This document shows, piece by piece, positions 8,676 through 21,008 of a DNA stretch of 32,914 nucleotides; position 1 is the first letter of the stretch, and each line of letters begins with the position of its first letter. The notes under the pieces were generated by a model, which made no database searches, was not told the origin of the DNA, and worked only from the letters and a program-made list of their open reading frames with translations. This DNA comes from CAZJHX01 sp964545715 (GTDB lineage: Bacteria; Myxococcota_A; UBA9042; GCA-2863065). Both the position numbers and the translations under genes were made by a program. Where the stretch lies: contig CAZJHX010000122.1 in NCBI GenBank assembly GCA_964545715.1, positions 1 through 32,914 of the forward strand, given 5' to 3'.

Positions 8676-8941
8676 TCCTCAGTGGCGACGGGCTGGACCT
8701 CTTCCGCCTCGACCACAGCGGCTTGTTTGGCCGCCGGAGGCAGCGCCGCTTGAGCTGGTGTCGCCGCAGGCGCCACTTCGATGTCTTCCTGGCCGTCCGC
8801 GGCCTTCTTGAAGTTCTTGATGCCCTTGCCCAGCGCGTCGCCAATCTGGGGCAGCTTGCCCGCACCGAAAACGATGAGGACGATCACCAGAATGAGGATG
8901 AGCTCGGCAGGGCCTAGACCGCCGATGAGTAGCACGTTCAT
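8672..8941 (-). CDS. tatA: Twin-arginine translocase subunit TatA/TatE
   Basis: An 89-residue small membrane protein of the TatA/E family, which oligomerises to form the passage for folded proteins carrying twin-arginine signals. The pattern is typical: a short periplasmic N-terminus, one membrane helix (GPAELILILVIVLIVFGAGK), the FGAGKLPQIG hinge, an amphipathic helix (DALGKGIKNFKKA) and an Ala/Pro/Glu-rich cytoplasmic tail. TatB would be longer and TatC is absent nearby. An AGG Shine-Dalgarno lies just before the ATG. The gene follows the TPR-like secreted protein gene by 18 bases and is probably on its transcript. Its TAG stop lies in the palindromic repeat. I am sure of the family, less so of TatA versus TatE. 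Confidence 0.95.
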   Translation of the reverse strand: MNVLLIGGLGPAELILILVIVLIVFGAGKLPQIGDALGKGIKNFKKAADGQEDIEVAPAATPAQAALPPAAKQAAVVEAEEVQPVATED

Positions 8942-8959
8942 AACGGACCTATACCACAG

Positions 8960-10231
8960 CTACTTGAAGATGCCTTTGATCTTGTCCCCGGTCTTCTGAA
9001 TGGTATCGACCGTTCTCTCGACCCGATCAACACTGCTGTCGACTTTTCGCTCGACGCGCTCGGGTGTCTCAATGGCGTGATCAACCTTGCGGGCGGTGCG
9101 CTCGGGCTCGCGCAAAATCTTGTCCTCTTCGCGCAACAAATCGTCCAGGCGCTTCTCGCCCTCGGCGGGCGTGTAGTTGGTGTAGTCCTTGGCCGGCTGG
9201 GCGACGCCGTCCTTCTTCACGACCTTGTTGCCCCAGGTCACGATGATGTCGTAGTCGGTGTTCCACGTGATCTTTGTCAGCGTGGTGCCGGGGTGGATGA
9301 CGACCTTCTTGATGAGGTACGCCGTGGGCGACGAGTGGTCCTTGAACCAGATGACGGGCGCCTTGCGGCCGTTGACCTTGTCCAGGCCGGTGTCGTCAAC
9401 CGGATGCTTCAGCTTCGACAGCGTGCCGACGATGCGCTCGACCTCGTCTTCCCCGAACTCGCCGATGCTGTTGACGACCTTGATGCGGGCGTACCCGGAC
9501 ACGCGCTTGTAGGGCCGATAGTCGCGGATGGGCTTGAAGTCGGGATCGACGCGGGACTGAGCCAGCCGCTTGAGGGCGGGCTTGGTGCCGATGTCCTGCA
9601 GCCGCTGCAGCTGCTCGACAGCCTCGGGACCCTCCTTGCGGACAGCGTGCTCGGCCGCCAGGTTGAAGAGCCCGTCCAGGTTGCCCGGGTCGAGCTCCAG
9701 CGCCGCTTTGTACTTGGCCATGGCCCGGGCGCGCTTGCCCTTACGGAAGAGCTTTACGCCGGCCTTCACCAGCTTCGCCGCCCGCCCACGGTCACGTTTG
9801 CTGACCTCGGGCGCCACGAACTTGGGCCGCTTGGACGCCGACTTGTCCCCGGCGCCGTTCGTCGGCTGGGTCGCCTCGCCGGGCTTGCGCACCACCTCCG
9901 AGCGACGGAGACGCAGCGTCAGCTTGACGTTCAGACGCTCGGCGGCCGCCGTGGAGAGGTACTCTGACTCCTCGTCGTTGCGGTTCATGCCGCGGTTGTA
10001 CAGATCCTGGAAGGTGTTCTTGAGCGCCTGCTGCTGCTTGGGCTTGACCAGGTTGGGGTCGACATACGCGAGCCAACGCCCGACGCATTGCTTCAGCTGG
10101 GCCATCACCACGGTCTTGCTGTTGGCGAAGACCTTCTCGCAGTCGCCCTTTTCGCGGTCCCATTGGGACTTTTGCGCAACAGCGGGGCTGGTGAGTAGAA
10201 GAATGGTGATAAAAGTGACTAAGCAGCGCAT
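8960..10231 (-). CDS. Secreted TPR-like protein with repetitive helical C-terminus
   Basis: A 423-residue exported protein with a signal peptide (MRCLVTFITILLLTSPAVAQ). A cysteine-containing N-terminal region (DCEKVF..., LKQCVGRW) leads to a TPR-like helical pair around residues 150-215 (AAKLVKAGVKLFRKGKRARA, YKAALELDPGNLDGLFNLA). The last 60 residues are charged, near-11-residue helical repeats (ERTARKVDHAIE, ERVERKVDSSVD, RVERTVDTIQK) resembling amphipathic apolipoprotein-like helices. I do not know the function; a periplasmic scaffold role is possible. The ATG at 10231 is supported by GGGGGAG eight bases upstream; an in-frame start at 10252 lacks this. A candidate promoter lies at 10267-10296, and tatA follows 18 bases downstream. 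Confidence 0.85.
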   Translation of the reverse strand: MRCLVTFITILLLTSPAVAQKSQWDREKGDCEKVFANSKTVVMAQLKQCVGRWLAYVDPNLVKPKQQQALKNTFQDLYNRGMNRNDEESEYLSTAAAERLNVKLTLRLRRSEVVRKPGEATQPTNGAGDKSASKRPKFVAPEVSKRDRGRAAKLVKAGVKLFRKGKRARAMAKYKAALELDPGNLDGLFNLAAEHAVRKEGPEAVEQLQRLQDIGTKPALKRLAQSRVDPDFKPIRDYRPYKRVSGYARIKVVNSIGEFGEDEVERIVGTLSKLKHPVDDTGLDKVNGRKAPVIWFKDHSSPTAYLIKKVVIHPGTTLTKITWNTDYDIIVTWGNKVVKKDGVAQPAKDYTNYTPAEGEKRLDDLLREEDKILREPERTARKVDHAIETPERVERKVDSSVDRVERTVDTIQKTGDKIKGIFK

Positions 10232-10266
10232 TTCGCGACTCCCCCGCAGCACGGTGGTCCATTGTC

Positions 10267-10296
10267 GGTTTAGCAGGTCGGCTCCAGAGGCGTCAA
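10267..10296 (-). promoter_or_regulatory. Candidate sigma-70 promoter for the 10231 gene
   Basis: On the minus strand TTGACG (10296-10291) is followed after 18 bases by TAAACC (10272-10267), about 36 bases before the ATG at 10231. The -35 is good; the -10 matches at only three positions. Confidence 0.35.
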
Positions 10297-10327
10297 CGTG
10301 CGGCGGCCGGCCACAATTCCAACAGGT

Positions 10328-10356
10328 TTGACATCGCTGTTGTGAAACCTCATGGT
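10328..10356 (+). promoter_or_regulatory. Weak candidate promoter for the 10374 lipoprotein gene
   Basis: A perfect TTGACA (10328-10333) is followed after 17 bases by CATGGT (10351-10356), a poor -10. It is divergent to the promoter candidate at 10267-10296, and the ATG at 10374 would have a very short leader. Confidence 0.25.
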
Positions 10357-10373
10357 GACACCGGACGCCTCAA

Positions 10374-10832
10374 ATGACACGTGTTTTACCGCTCACTGTT
10401 GTAGTTACGACGCTGGCCGTGCTGGGGATCACCGGCTGCCAGCAAGACGACCCGATTCTTGGGCCGCCGCCGTTCCAGTGCACGCCCCAGACCTGCCCGG
10501 ACGGCGCCTGCAAGCTGCATCTTGATTTTCACGAAGACTGCATCGGGCAGGTCGTCGATGCGGAGATCCTGATGAACGGCGCCCTGGAGCCCCAGACGGC
10601 GACCTATGGCAGCGCCTTCATCAGCGTGGGCGAGACTCCGGCCAACAGCGAAGCCGAGTTCTGGATCCGGGCGGCTCGATGGCAGTGGGGTCCGATCACG
10701 TACCAGTGCGACGATCCGGACACCGACGGCCGGTTCAAGCTGTCCTGCACCAGCGCAAACCCGGAGGCGGCGCCGGAAGACGGTCGACGAGACGGCGGCG
10801 CGGAAGAGCAGCCCCCCGCCGACGCGGAATGA
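10374..10832 (+). CDS. Small lipoprotein of unknown function
   Basis: A 152-residue protein with a clear lipoprotein signal: a hydrophobic core after MTRVLPLTVVV and a lipobox ending GITGC. The mature part has cysteines in short spacing (FQCTPQTCPDGACKLHLDFHEDC), then a beta-rich region (VDAEILMNG, GSAFISVGE, AEFWIRAARWQWG) that looks like a small immunoglobulin- or carbohydrate-binding-like fold, and an acidic, proline-rich tail. I do not recognise a family. It lies eight bases upstream of the sigma-54 activator gene and is likely co-transcribed with it, so it may be part of the same sensing function. Confidence 0.8.
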   Translation: MTRVLPLTVVVTTLAVLGITGCQQDDPILGPPPFQCTPQTCPDGACKLHLDFHEDCIGQVVDAEILMNGALEPQTATYGSAFISVGETPANSEAEFWIRAARWQWGPITYQCDDPDTDGRFKLSCTSANPEAAPEDGRRDGGAEEQPPADAE

Positions 10833-10839
10833 GGCGTCG

Positions 10840-12384
<1,545 letters not shown>

Positions 12385-12415
12385 ATAATGTGGGCTCAAG
12401 CGGTAAGCTGGCGTC

Positions 12416-12988
12416 ATGAAGAACGCGGTAGCCATCCTGGCCCTTCTCCTTTTTGGCGGCTGCGGCGCCCTATGGCAGCCCGGCGTCCGCCACGAACCGA
12501 TGAAGCCGACGGCTCAAAACAGCGACCTGGTGTTCGTGCGCACGGGTGATCGCGCCTATTACTACGTCATCGACAAGAAGCGGCACGTCTGCTTCTTTCA
12601 CAGCACGCTCTACGGCAAGCAGCACATGACCGAGATGGACTGCAACAAGCTGCCGGAGTTCAACGAGCTGGTCGGCAACGCCCCGCGCACGCGTACGCGC
12701 CCCTCTCCGCGCGCTGCGGCCAAGCCTCGCCCCGCGCCAGTCGCCCCCGCAAGACCGGCTCCCGCGGCCCGGCCGACGACGCTGTCCAACGAGGACCGCA
12801 ACGCCTTCCGCCGCGCCTACATCCAGCACTTCTGCGCTCGCCGCTCAGGCACGGAGGAGCCACTGGCCGCCATTCTCCCGCGTCACGGACTGGACGCGCG
12901 GAAGTGGAACGCCGCCAAGACAGAGTTCAGCGCCGACAAGGACTTGTGGAGTGCGTTGACCACGGAGGCCATGGAGGCCTGCCCGTAG
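12416..12988 (+). CDS. Lipoprotein with proline/alanine-rich linker
   Basis: A 190-residue predicted lipoprotein: MKNAVAILALLLFGG then Cys as the lipid-bearing residue. An N-terminal domain (about residues 30-85) contains VRTGDRAYYYVIDKKRHVCF and a second cysteine in MTEMDCNKL, followed by a linker of Pro, Ala and Arg (about 88-120). A small C-terminal helical domain follows with YIQHFCARR and TEAMEACP. The four cysteines could form two disulfides. No family is recognised. It starts 31 bases after the sigma-54 activator gene and is probably the last gene of that unit. Confidence 0.8.
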   Translation: MKNAVAILALLLFGGCGALWQPGVRHEPMKPTAQNSDLVFVRTGDRAYYYVIDKKRHVCFFHSTLYGKQHMTEMDCNKLPEFNELVGNAPRTRTRPSPRAAAKPRPAPVAPARPAPAARPTTLSNEDRNAFRRAYIQHFCARRSGTEEPLAAILPRHGLDARKWNAAKTEFSADKDLWSALTTEAMEACP

Positions 12989-13002
12989 TCAGGGATAGCT
13001 GG

Positions 13003-13030
13003 GTCAGGAGAGCGAGGTCAGGAGAGCGAG
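13003..13030. repeat. Two-copy 14-base tandem repeat
   Basis: GTCAGGAGAGCGAG occurs twice without interruption (13003-13016 and 13017-13030) in the short gap between two convergent genes. It looks like a simple local duplication; I see no hairpin or U-run that would make it a terminator. Confidence 0.9.
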
Positions 13031-13034
13031 CGCA

Positions 13035-14777
13035 TCAACCGCCGGGGTTGAACACGAACGGCCACTGCACGATGCAGACGCCGCCCTCGGGCTTGTTGAA
13101 GCTCATGCGACGCAGCACGCGCAGAATACAGCTGGTCACGGCGCCGTCGCCCAGGCTGTTGCTGGCGATGGTGGCCGACGAAACGCGGCCGTTCAGCGCA
13201 ATGGTCCAGCGGGCGGTGATCTTGCCGCGCAGACCCGGATTGACCTGCAGGCGCTGCTCGTAGCAGGCGCGGATGCTGTTGGCGCGACGACGCACGACGC
13301 GGGCGATGTCGCCCTTCTTGCAGAAGCCCGTGCTGCGGCCTGCGCCGATGCGGATCTTGCCGACCTTGCGGGCGCGCTTGCGACCCAGGCTGCCGTGCAT
13401 GCCGGTGCCGCCACCAGTGTCGATCTTGCCGAGCCCGTGGATACGACCGTAGCCGCCGATGCCGCCACCGCCGGTGCCGGTGCCCTTGAAGCCCATGCCG
13501 CCGGAGCCGTGGCCCATCACAAACTCGCTGCCCGCGCCGGCCATGGCGACGGCCATCTTGTCTGACAGGCCCTGTGTGTTCTTACTGAGAATGTTGGCGA
13601 TGGCGCCCATGCCGCCCAGCTTGTTGGTGCTGAGCATGTCCACGAGGCCGACCTTCTTTGGGTCGATCTTGGACACCATCTTTCCGTCGCGTTCTGGAAC
13701 TTTGGACTCCAGCATCGGGTCGATGTCCGGATCACCGAACTTGCCCTCGTCACCTTCCGCTCGTTTTGCGGTGGTGTCTTCCTCTTCGCCCTCGTCCTCT
13801 TCCTCTTCCTCTTCCTCTTCGATCTCGAACATCGCCTCGACGTCCCAGACCTTGAAGATGACCGGACGACGCTTGATGTCCTCCCACTCCTCCCACATGA
13901 AGAGCATGCCCAGGATGAGGCTGAAGTGCATGAGCGCGCTGAACGTGGTGCTCGACAGCAGGTTGGAGTCGATGGCCTTGAAGAAGGGCGCCGTGACGCG
14001 CTTCTCAGCCTTGATGAACTGGAAGAAGATCGCCAGGCCGCCGACATGCAGGATGCCCCAGTCGTCGGCACCCAGCTTGACGATGTTTTTGCCGCTGCTG
14101 TTGCTGGTCTTGGACTCGATGCACTCGGCGACCGACATCTGCTGGCCGCCGACCGAGACCTGACCCGTCATCTCACGGGTGAGCCCCAGCTGGTACTTGC
14201 CGCCGATGCTGCCGTGGAAGAGCTTGAACTTCTTGCTGACGCCCGCGCCCTCAGGGACCGTGAACGTGCACTTGATGTTCTCACCGATGGTGACGTCGTG
14301 CGGCTCGTCGAAGACGCGCTCGCTGATGACCGTGCCGTTCCACAACATGGCGACACGCAGGGGGCGCGAGCGCTTGCTGATGGAGGGGCCGCGCGCGAAG
14401 GTGTTCAGGGACCCGAAGAGGATAGCGCCGGCGCCGCCCAGGGTCAGCCAGAAGCCGTTGGCCGGGGTGATGCCCCAGGCCTCGTTGTAGTTTTCGCCCA
14501 GCAGCCCGGCGATACCGAAGTAGGCCCAGACCATGGCGCCGACGATGAGCACGGTGGTCATGCTCTCGCTGACGACCAATGCACGGCGTTGGAAAACAAT
14601 GGCGGCAACGGTCATCAAGCCGGCGAGGCCCGCGAGGCCTGCGGCAATCGTGCCGGGCAGAATCGCCAAGCCCTGGATGGGCTCGTTGATCGTACCGATC
14701 ATGAACCAGGTGTCAGCCGCGCCTGCGATGACCAACCCGGCTCCGATGAGGGTCACTAAGTGACCAAAATATTTCAT
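13035..14777 (-). CDS. AgmX/PglI-type TonB-like envelope protein
   Basis: A 580-residue protein of the AgmX/PglI C-terminal-domain group known from gliding-motility and envelope systems of myxobacteria. Four membrane segments lie in the first 130 residues (GHLVTLIGAGLVIAGAAD onward). A soluble beta-rich region of about 145 residues follows (RVAMLWNGTVISERVFDEP to FIKAEKRV). A further membrane segment near SALMHFSLILGMLFMW is followed by a run of Glu near residue 320, a Gly-rich linker with GSGGMGFKGTGTGGGG, and a TonB-like C-terminal domain (ANSIRACYEQRLQVNPGLRG, VTSCILRVLRRMSF, GGVCIVQWPFVFNPGG) with paired cysteines. GAGGAAGCC precedes the ATG. I infer energy or force transfer across the periplasm; the partner is not in the window. 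The Glu run is encoded by a TCCTCT hexamer repeat near 13795-13820, which is prone to length change. Confidence 0.88.
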   Translation of the reverse strand: MKYFGHLVTLIGAGLVIAGAADTWFMIGTINEPIQGLAILPGTIAAGLAGLAGLMTVAAIVFQRRALVVSESMTTVLIVGAMVWAYFGIAGLLGENYNEAWGITPANGFWLTLGGAGAILFGSLNTFARGPSISKRSRPLRVAMLWNGTVISERVFDEPHDVTIGENIKCTFTVPEGAGVSKKFKLFHGSIGGKYQLGLTREMTGQVSVGGQQMSVAECIESKTSNSSGKNIVKLGADDWGILHVGGLAIFFQFIKAEKRVTAPFFKAIDSNLLSSTTFSALMHFSLILGMLFMWEEWEDIKRRPVIFKVWDVEAMFEIEEEEEEEEDEGEEEDTTAKRAEGDEGKFGDPDIDPMLESKVPERDGKMVSKIDPKKVGLVDMLSTNKLGGMGAIANILSKNTQGLSDKMAVAMAGAGSEFVMGHGSGGMGFKGTGTGGGGIGGYGRIHGLGKIDTGGGTGMHGSLGRKRARKVGKIRIGAGRSTGFCKKGDIARVVRRRANSIRACYEQRLQVNPGLRGKITARWTIALNGRVSSATIASNSLGDGAVTSCILRVLRRMSFNKPEGGVCIVQWPFVFNPGG

Positions 14778-14845
14778 GGCTTCCTCAAGTTCACTTCAGC
14801 TACATACCACGGCGTAAATCTGGCGCTGGAGCCATCGGACACAGG

Positions 14846-14875
14846 ACATTAGTTGCAAAGTGCCCAGATCGTCAA
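14846..14875 (-). promoter_or_regulatory. Candidate promoter for the AgmX-type gene
   Basis: On the minus strand TTGACG (14875-14870) is followed after 18 bases by TAATGT (14851-14846), about 70 bases before the ATG at 14777. The spacer contains GGCACTTTGC, the same ten bases found in the spacer of the promoter at 31011-31039. Confidence 0.4.
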
Positions 14876-14892
14876 GCGCGAACCTCTAGACA

Positions 14893-14931
14893 CCTCGCGG
14901 CCACCCAGGTTCCCGCGAGGCGCTATTTTTT
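14893..14931 (+). terminator. Terminator-like hairpin with T-run on the plus strand
   Basis: CCTCGCGG (14893-14900) pairs perfectly with CCGCGAGG (14913-14920) around a 12-base loop, followed after five bases by six Ts (14926-14931). The T-run suits plus-strand transcription, yet both neighbouring genes are on the minus strand. On the minus strand the stem lies 33 bases after the TPR gene stop but lacks a U-run. Confidence 0.5.
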
Positions 14932-14953
14932 CACATTTTCGACATTAAACGGT

Positions 14954-15667
14954 TCAGATTCCGCCAAAGGCGGCCGAGTAGCGCGCGCGAGCAGCCCTGG
15001 CCAGGGCCCGCATGCCGTGCCGCTGATAGAACCGTATCAGCCGGCTGAGGGCCAGCGCCTTGAAGCGGCTCGTCTCTGCCAGGTGCACGTATTGCGCGGC
15101 GGCCTTGCGCGTCATGCGCAGCTGCTCGTAAATCCGGGCCAGGTGAGTGCGCGCCACGATGTGCCCGGACCGCTGCTCCAGCACCATCTCCAGGTGCCGG
15201 CGAGCGGCCTTGGGGCGTTTCAGGCGCGCCAGCAGCATGCCCAGCCGATAACGCACCTGAAAATCGCGCGCATTCAACCGCAGGGCCGTCTCGAACGCCC
15301 GCACGGCCTCCTGGGTGGCGCCGGCCTCTTCCAGCACCAGGCCCAGCTGAGCGTGGGTGATCGGGATCTGCGGTCGCGCTCGTACCGCGAACCGAGCGTG
15401 CGCGATCAACTCCTTGAGGGGCACGCCGACGAAGCGCCCACAGCGGACGATCGCCAGCCGTGGCATCCACCATGTAGGCAGCAGGTCGATCGTCTCCTTG
15501 TACGCGTCGCAGGCCCCGCGGAGATCGCCCAGCCGCAGCAGCGCGTCGCCCAACCGCATGCGCTTGGCCGCCACGTCCGCGCTGTTGCGTACACGCTGAA
15601 CCGGGTCCGGCGGTGCTGGAGGCGGCGTCGCCATCAGAGCGGTCACAACCAGCGCTGTTATCGCCAT
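14954..15667 (-). CDS. Exported TPR-repeat protein
   Basis: A 237-residue protein with a short hydrophobic N-terminus (ITALVVTALMATPPP) that may be a signal peptide. The remainder is tetratricopeptide-like helical repeats: RLGDALLRLGDLRGACDAYK, HAQLGLVLEEAGATQEAVRA, YRLGMLLARLKRPKAARRH and THLARIYEQLRMTRKAAAQY. Such repeats serve as protein-binding scaffolds. It overlaps the preceding gene by ten bases (ATG at 15667 before that gene's stop at 15658-15660), indicating translational coupling as the third gene of an operon with the MopE-type lipoprotein and the beta-barrel-like protein. The partner is likely one of those two. Confidence 0.88.
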   Translation of the reverse strand: MAITALVVTALMATPPPAPPDPVQRVRNSADVAAKRMRLGDALLRLGDLRGACDAYKETIDLLPTWWMPRLAIVRCGRFVGVPLKELIAHARFAVRARPQIPITHAQLGLVLEEAGATQEAVRAFETALRLNARDFQVRYRLGMLLARLKRPKAARRHLEMVLEQRSGHIVARTHLARIYEQLRMTRKAAAQYVHLAETSRFKALALSRLIRFYQRHGMRALARAARARYSAAFGGI

Positions 15668-16335
15668 TTCAGCTCCGGCGGTCGCTTCACTCGGGCGGCG
15701 CTGACGTTGTTGTAGCGGTAGGCCAGGGTCATGGTCACCATGTGTGCGTCCAGGTCTGTCAGCTGCCCCAGGTGCGGATTCATGAACACCAACTTGTACC
15801 GCCAGCTGACGCCGAGCCAGAAAGCGCCCCGATCATCAGGGTCGTCAAGCGGCAGTTCGAAGCCGCTGCCGACATGAAGGCTGCCGGCGACGTCGGTGCG
15901 GTCGAGGTCGAGCCCGCGACTGTCGATGGTGGTGATCTCCAGCCCAGCGCCACTTTCGAAGTACCAGCTGGTCACCACGTACCAGAAGTAGTTGTTGGTG
16001 AGCAGGCGCAGAAACAGCGGGTGAAAGTGAAACGAGCTGGAGAAGCTGTGCCGCCGGACGGCCACATCCGCGCCGTCGATGCTGAGCTGGTTATCCGAAA
16101 AGTCGTACTGCGTCTGGACCGCAAAGACGGTCATGACCGTGTTAAAGCGGGCGTAGGCGCCCAGGACATAGCCGACACGACCGGCGGTGTCCGCGCCCAG
16201 GATATGAGGACCGGCGATCAACCCCGCGCCCAGCGTGGCGCCGGTGTAGTGCTGGCCGATCTCGTCTTTTGTCGCCCGCGCCGGCGACGCGAGAAACAGC
16301 AGACAGAGCGCAGCGATCGGTGCTGTGCGGCTCAA
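15658..16335 (-). CDS. Putative outer-membrane beta-barrel protein
   Basis: A 225-residue protein with a signal peptide (TAPIAALCLLFLASPARA). The mature part alternates short beta-like stretches with aromatic residues (GATLGAGLIAGPHILG, TVFAVQTQYDFSD, HSFSSSFHFHPLFLRLL, YFWYVVTSWYFESGAGLEI, GAFWLGVSWRYKLVF, VTMTLAYRYNNVS), typical of a small outer-membrane barrel of about eight to ten strands. The last residue is Arg, not the usual aromatic, so BAM recognition would differ or the fold may be periplasmic. The start is a TTG at 16335, overlapping the upstream TGA (TTGA) and preceded by GGAG; no other start gives the signal peptide. It is the second gene of the operon. Confidence 0.8.
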   Translation of the reverse strand: MSRTAPIAALCLLFLASPARATKDEIGQHYTGATLGAGLIAGPHILGADTAGRVGYVLGAYARFNTVMTVFAVQTQYDFSDNQLSIDGADVAVRRHSFSSSFHFHPLFLRLLTNNYFWYVVTSWYFESGAGLEITTIDSRGLDLDRTDVAGSLHVGSGFELPLDDPDDRGAFWLGVSWRYKLVFMNPHLGQLTDLDAHMVTMTLAYRYNNVSAARVKRPPELKWR

Positions 16336-18209
16336 TCTTCTCCGTCACAATTCCAGTCGACGTCGTCGCCGGGAGGGTCAGTGGCCGCGGGGTGGACCAG
16401 CGAGATCGCGTCCTGGCAGTCGGTGCCGCCCGACGCCACCGAGGCAAAGCCGTCGCCGTCCGCATCGATCCCGTCCACACCGTCGCAGTTATTATCCAAC
16501 CCCGAGTCGATACAGGGCGCAGTGGCCAGATTCAAGACGCCGTCGGGAGGCTTGCCGGCCGTGTAGCCGATCACGACCTGCCCCGCCGCCGTGATCCCAA
16601 GCGCCGCGGCCTGACCTACGACCACGTTGGTGTCGACGCCCACCAGCGCCCAGGAGCCCTCGCAGCAGCCGACGCCGCACAACTGGCTGCAGCGCGCATA
16701 TTTCAGTCCGTGCGAGCTGTCGTCGGTAAACGCGATGTGCAGCCCACCGGCCGGGTCGAGCTTCAGCGACGTGCTCTGGCCCCCGTAGTCGATGATCGGC
16801 GCGTTGGCCACGGTCTGCGGATGCCACACGTCCTTGTCGCGCCAGGCGTACTTCAGGGTCGCCGTACCCTGATCGTAGTAGCTCACATGCGCGTCGCCGA
16901 ACGCGCCGACCGCCAGCGACGTGGTCCAGCCGACGCCAATGCCCTTGTCGATGGTCTGCAGCACCCAGTCGCCCTCATCCAGGTCGAAGATGGCGGACCG
17001 CAGCGTCTCGGAGGACTGGTCACGGAAGCTGATGTGCGGCAGGCCGCTCTGGCTCAGCGCCATCGACGAGAACTGGCCGACCTCCCCCTGGTCGGTGACG
17101 GTCTTGGCCACCCACGACGACGTCTCATGGCACTCCGCCACGCAGGTCGCATGGCGCAGGTCCTTCTGATCGACGTCGTGATAGGCGATATGCACGATGC
17201 CTTCGCTCGTTACGCCGATGGACGAGAACCAGCCGACAAAGCCCTGATCGACCAGCGTGTGCACGAAATAACCCGGCTTGTTCGTGGCATAGCTCAGGCT
17301 CTGCTTGGGCAGATCCAGATAGCTGATGTGCAGCACGTCGTCGTAATCGACGGTTACCTCCAGGTTGGAGCCGGTCTCCGCGCCCGAGTCGACCTGCTCG
17401 ACTTCAAAGCCGTCGGGGGTGACCTCGCCCAATTGCAGCGTGGTGTCGGCGCCCTGAAAGACGAGATAGATATGGTCTTTGCTGTCGATGGCCAGCGACG
17501 CAAAAGTGCTGCTGATCTCGATCAACAGGTCCAGGTTCCAGCTCGCGGACGCGGTGCAGTACCCCAGCACGAGGTCGAGCGCGCCCGGGAAGACCAGCGG
17601 GTTCTCGTCATCGCAGTCCATGCCGCCGCACTCCGCGCTGGGGGCGCCGTCGTGGTCCAGATCCAGGTCGTCCAGCTGCCCGGAGCAGTCCTCGTCGACC
17701 TCGTTGAAGCAGACCTCCACCATGCCCGGCCCGACCAGCGGGTCCGCGTCGTCGCAGTCGCCACCGCCGCACTCGGCCGCGATCACGCCGTCGTCGTCCG
17801 CGTCCACATTGTCGACGACGCCGTCACAGTCGTTGTCCAGGCCGTCGCCGCACACCTCGGTCGCCAGCGGGTGCACCGCGGCCTTGGAGTCGTCGCAGTC
17901 GCCGCCGTCACATGACGCCGGCAGGAAGCCGTCGCGATCGCTGTCCACACACACCGGCTCCGTATCGCCCTCGTCGGGCTCGACCTGCGGCGCATCCGGC
18001 TTGCTGACCTCTTTCTTGGGCCCGGGGTCGGGGACGGGCTCCGGGCCTTCGTCGGGAATCGGCGCGATGTCCAGGTCGGCGTCGGGTATCAGGATCTCGA
18101 AGCCGGCGTCGGTCGGACCGGGCGCAACGGTGTCATCGTCCGAGCAGGCGGTCGCGGCGAGCGCCACCACCAGGCCCAGGACAGCCGTTTGACGCAACTT
18201 GTGACGCAC
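16332..18209 (-). CDS. Lipoprotein with MopE-type metal-binding motifs and a beta-propeller
   Basis: A 625-residue predicted lipoprotein (lipobox ALAATAC, Cys22). A disordered Asp/Glu/Pro-rich spacer to about residue 85 is followed by three or more tandem motifs of the 'putative metal-binding' MopE type, each with DxDxDG, a GGDCDD or GMDCDD core and a trailing EVCGDGLDNDCDG-like segment. The middle (about 205-545) is a repeat domain with seven or so units of the form 'SLAVGAFGDAHVSYYD', typical of BNR/Kelch-like propellers. A last MopE motif closes the protein (DADGDGFASVASGGTDCQDA). The motifs probably bind calcium or copper outside the cell. GTG 18209 is preferred for its GAGG seven bases upstream and its standard signal; ATG 18239 or 18242 are in frame alternatives. 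It heads the operon with the barrel and TPR genes. Confidence 0.87.
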   Translation of the reverse strand: MRHKLRQTAVLGLVVALAATACSDDDTVAPGPTDAGFEILIPDADLDIAPIPDEGPEPVPDPGPKKEVSKPDAPQVEPDEGDTEPVCVDSDRDGFLPASCDGGDCDDSKAAVHPLATEVCGDGLDNDCDGVVDNVDADDDGVIAAECGGGDCDDADPLVGPGMVEVCFNEVDEDCSGQLDDLDLDHDGAPSAECGGMDCDDENPLVFPGALDLVLGYCTASASWNLDLLIEISSTFASLAIDSKDHIYLVFQGADTTLQLGEVTPDGFEVEQVDSGAETGSNLEVTVDYDDVLHISYLDLPKQSLSYATNKPGYFVHTLVDQGFVGWFSSIGVTSEGIVHIAYHDVDQKDLRHATCVAECHETSSWVAKTVTDQGEVGQFSSMALSQSGLPHISFRDQSSETLRSAIFDLDEGDWVLQTIDKGIGVGWTTSLAVGAFGDAHVSYYDQGTATLKYAWRDKDVWHPQTVANAPIIDYGGQSTSLKLDPAGGLHIAFTDDSSHGLKYARCSQLCGVGCCEGSWALVGVDTNVVVGQAAALGITAAGQVVIGYTAGKPPDGVLNLATAPCIDSGLDNNCDGVDGIDADGDGFASVASGGTDCQDAISLVHPAATDPPGDDVDWNCDGED

Positions 18210-18255
18210 CAAAGATCCTCGCTCTACGCCCCGCGCCATCATGCCACAGGCGTGG

Positions 18256-18263
18256 CTTATAAA
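18256..18263. promoter_or_regulatory. Overlapping -10 boxes of divergent promoters
   Basis: CTTATAAAAG carries TATAAA on the plus strand (18258-18263), about 48 bases before the acnA ATG, and TATAAG on the minus strand (18261-18256), about 46 bases before the lipoprotein GTG. The -35 regions are poor on both sides (GGGAAC on the minus strand), so an activator or another sigma factor may be needed. Confidence 0.35.
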
Positions 18264-18311
18264 AGAAGGGCGTGCTACGTTCCCTGCCCCGAAGAGCGCT
18301 GGAGGAAAGGC

Positions 18312-21004
<2,693 letters not shown>

Positions 21005-21008
<4 letters not shown>

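Noticed and set aside
8510..8917. A plus-strand open frame across the palindromic repeat into tatA
   Set aside because: It lies partly in the repeat and partly antisense to tatA. The apparent shared peptide with the repeat copy at 1-72 follows from the DNA repeat.
14885..14902. CTAGACACCTCGCGGCC resembles the end of the palindromic repeat
   Set aside because: Only the first 15 or so bases resemble it; CAGAAAT and the later conserved blocks are absent, and the bases are explained by the hairpin at 14893-14920.
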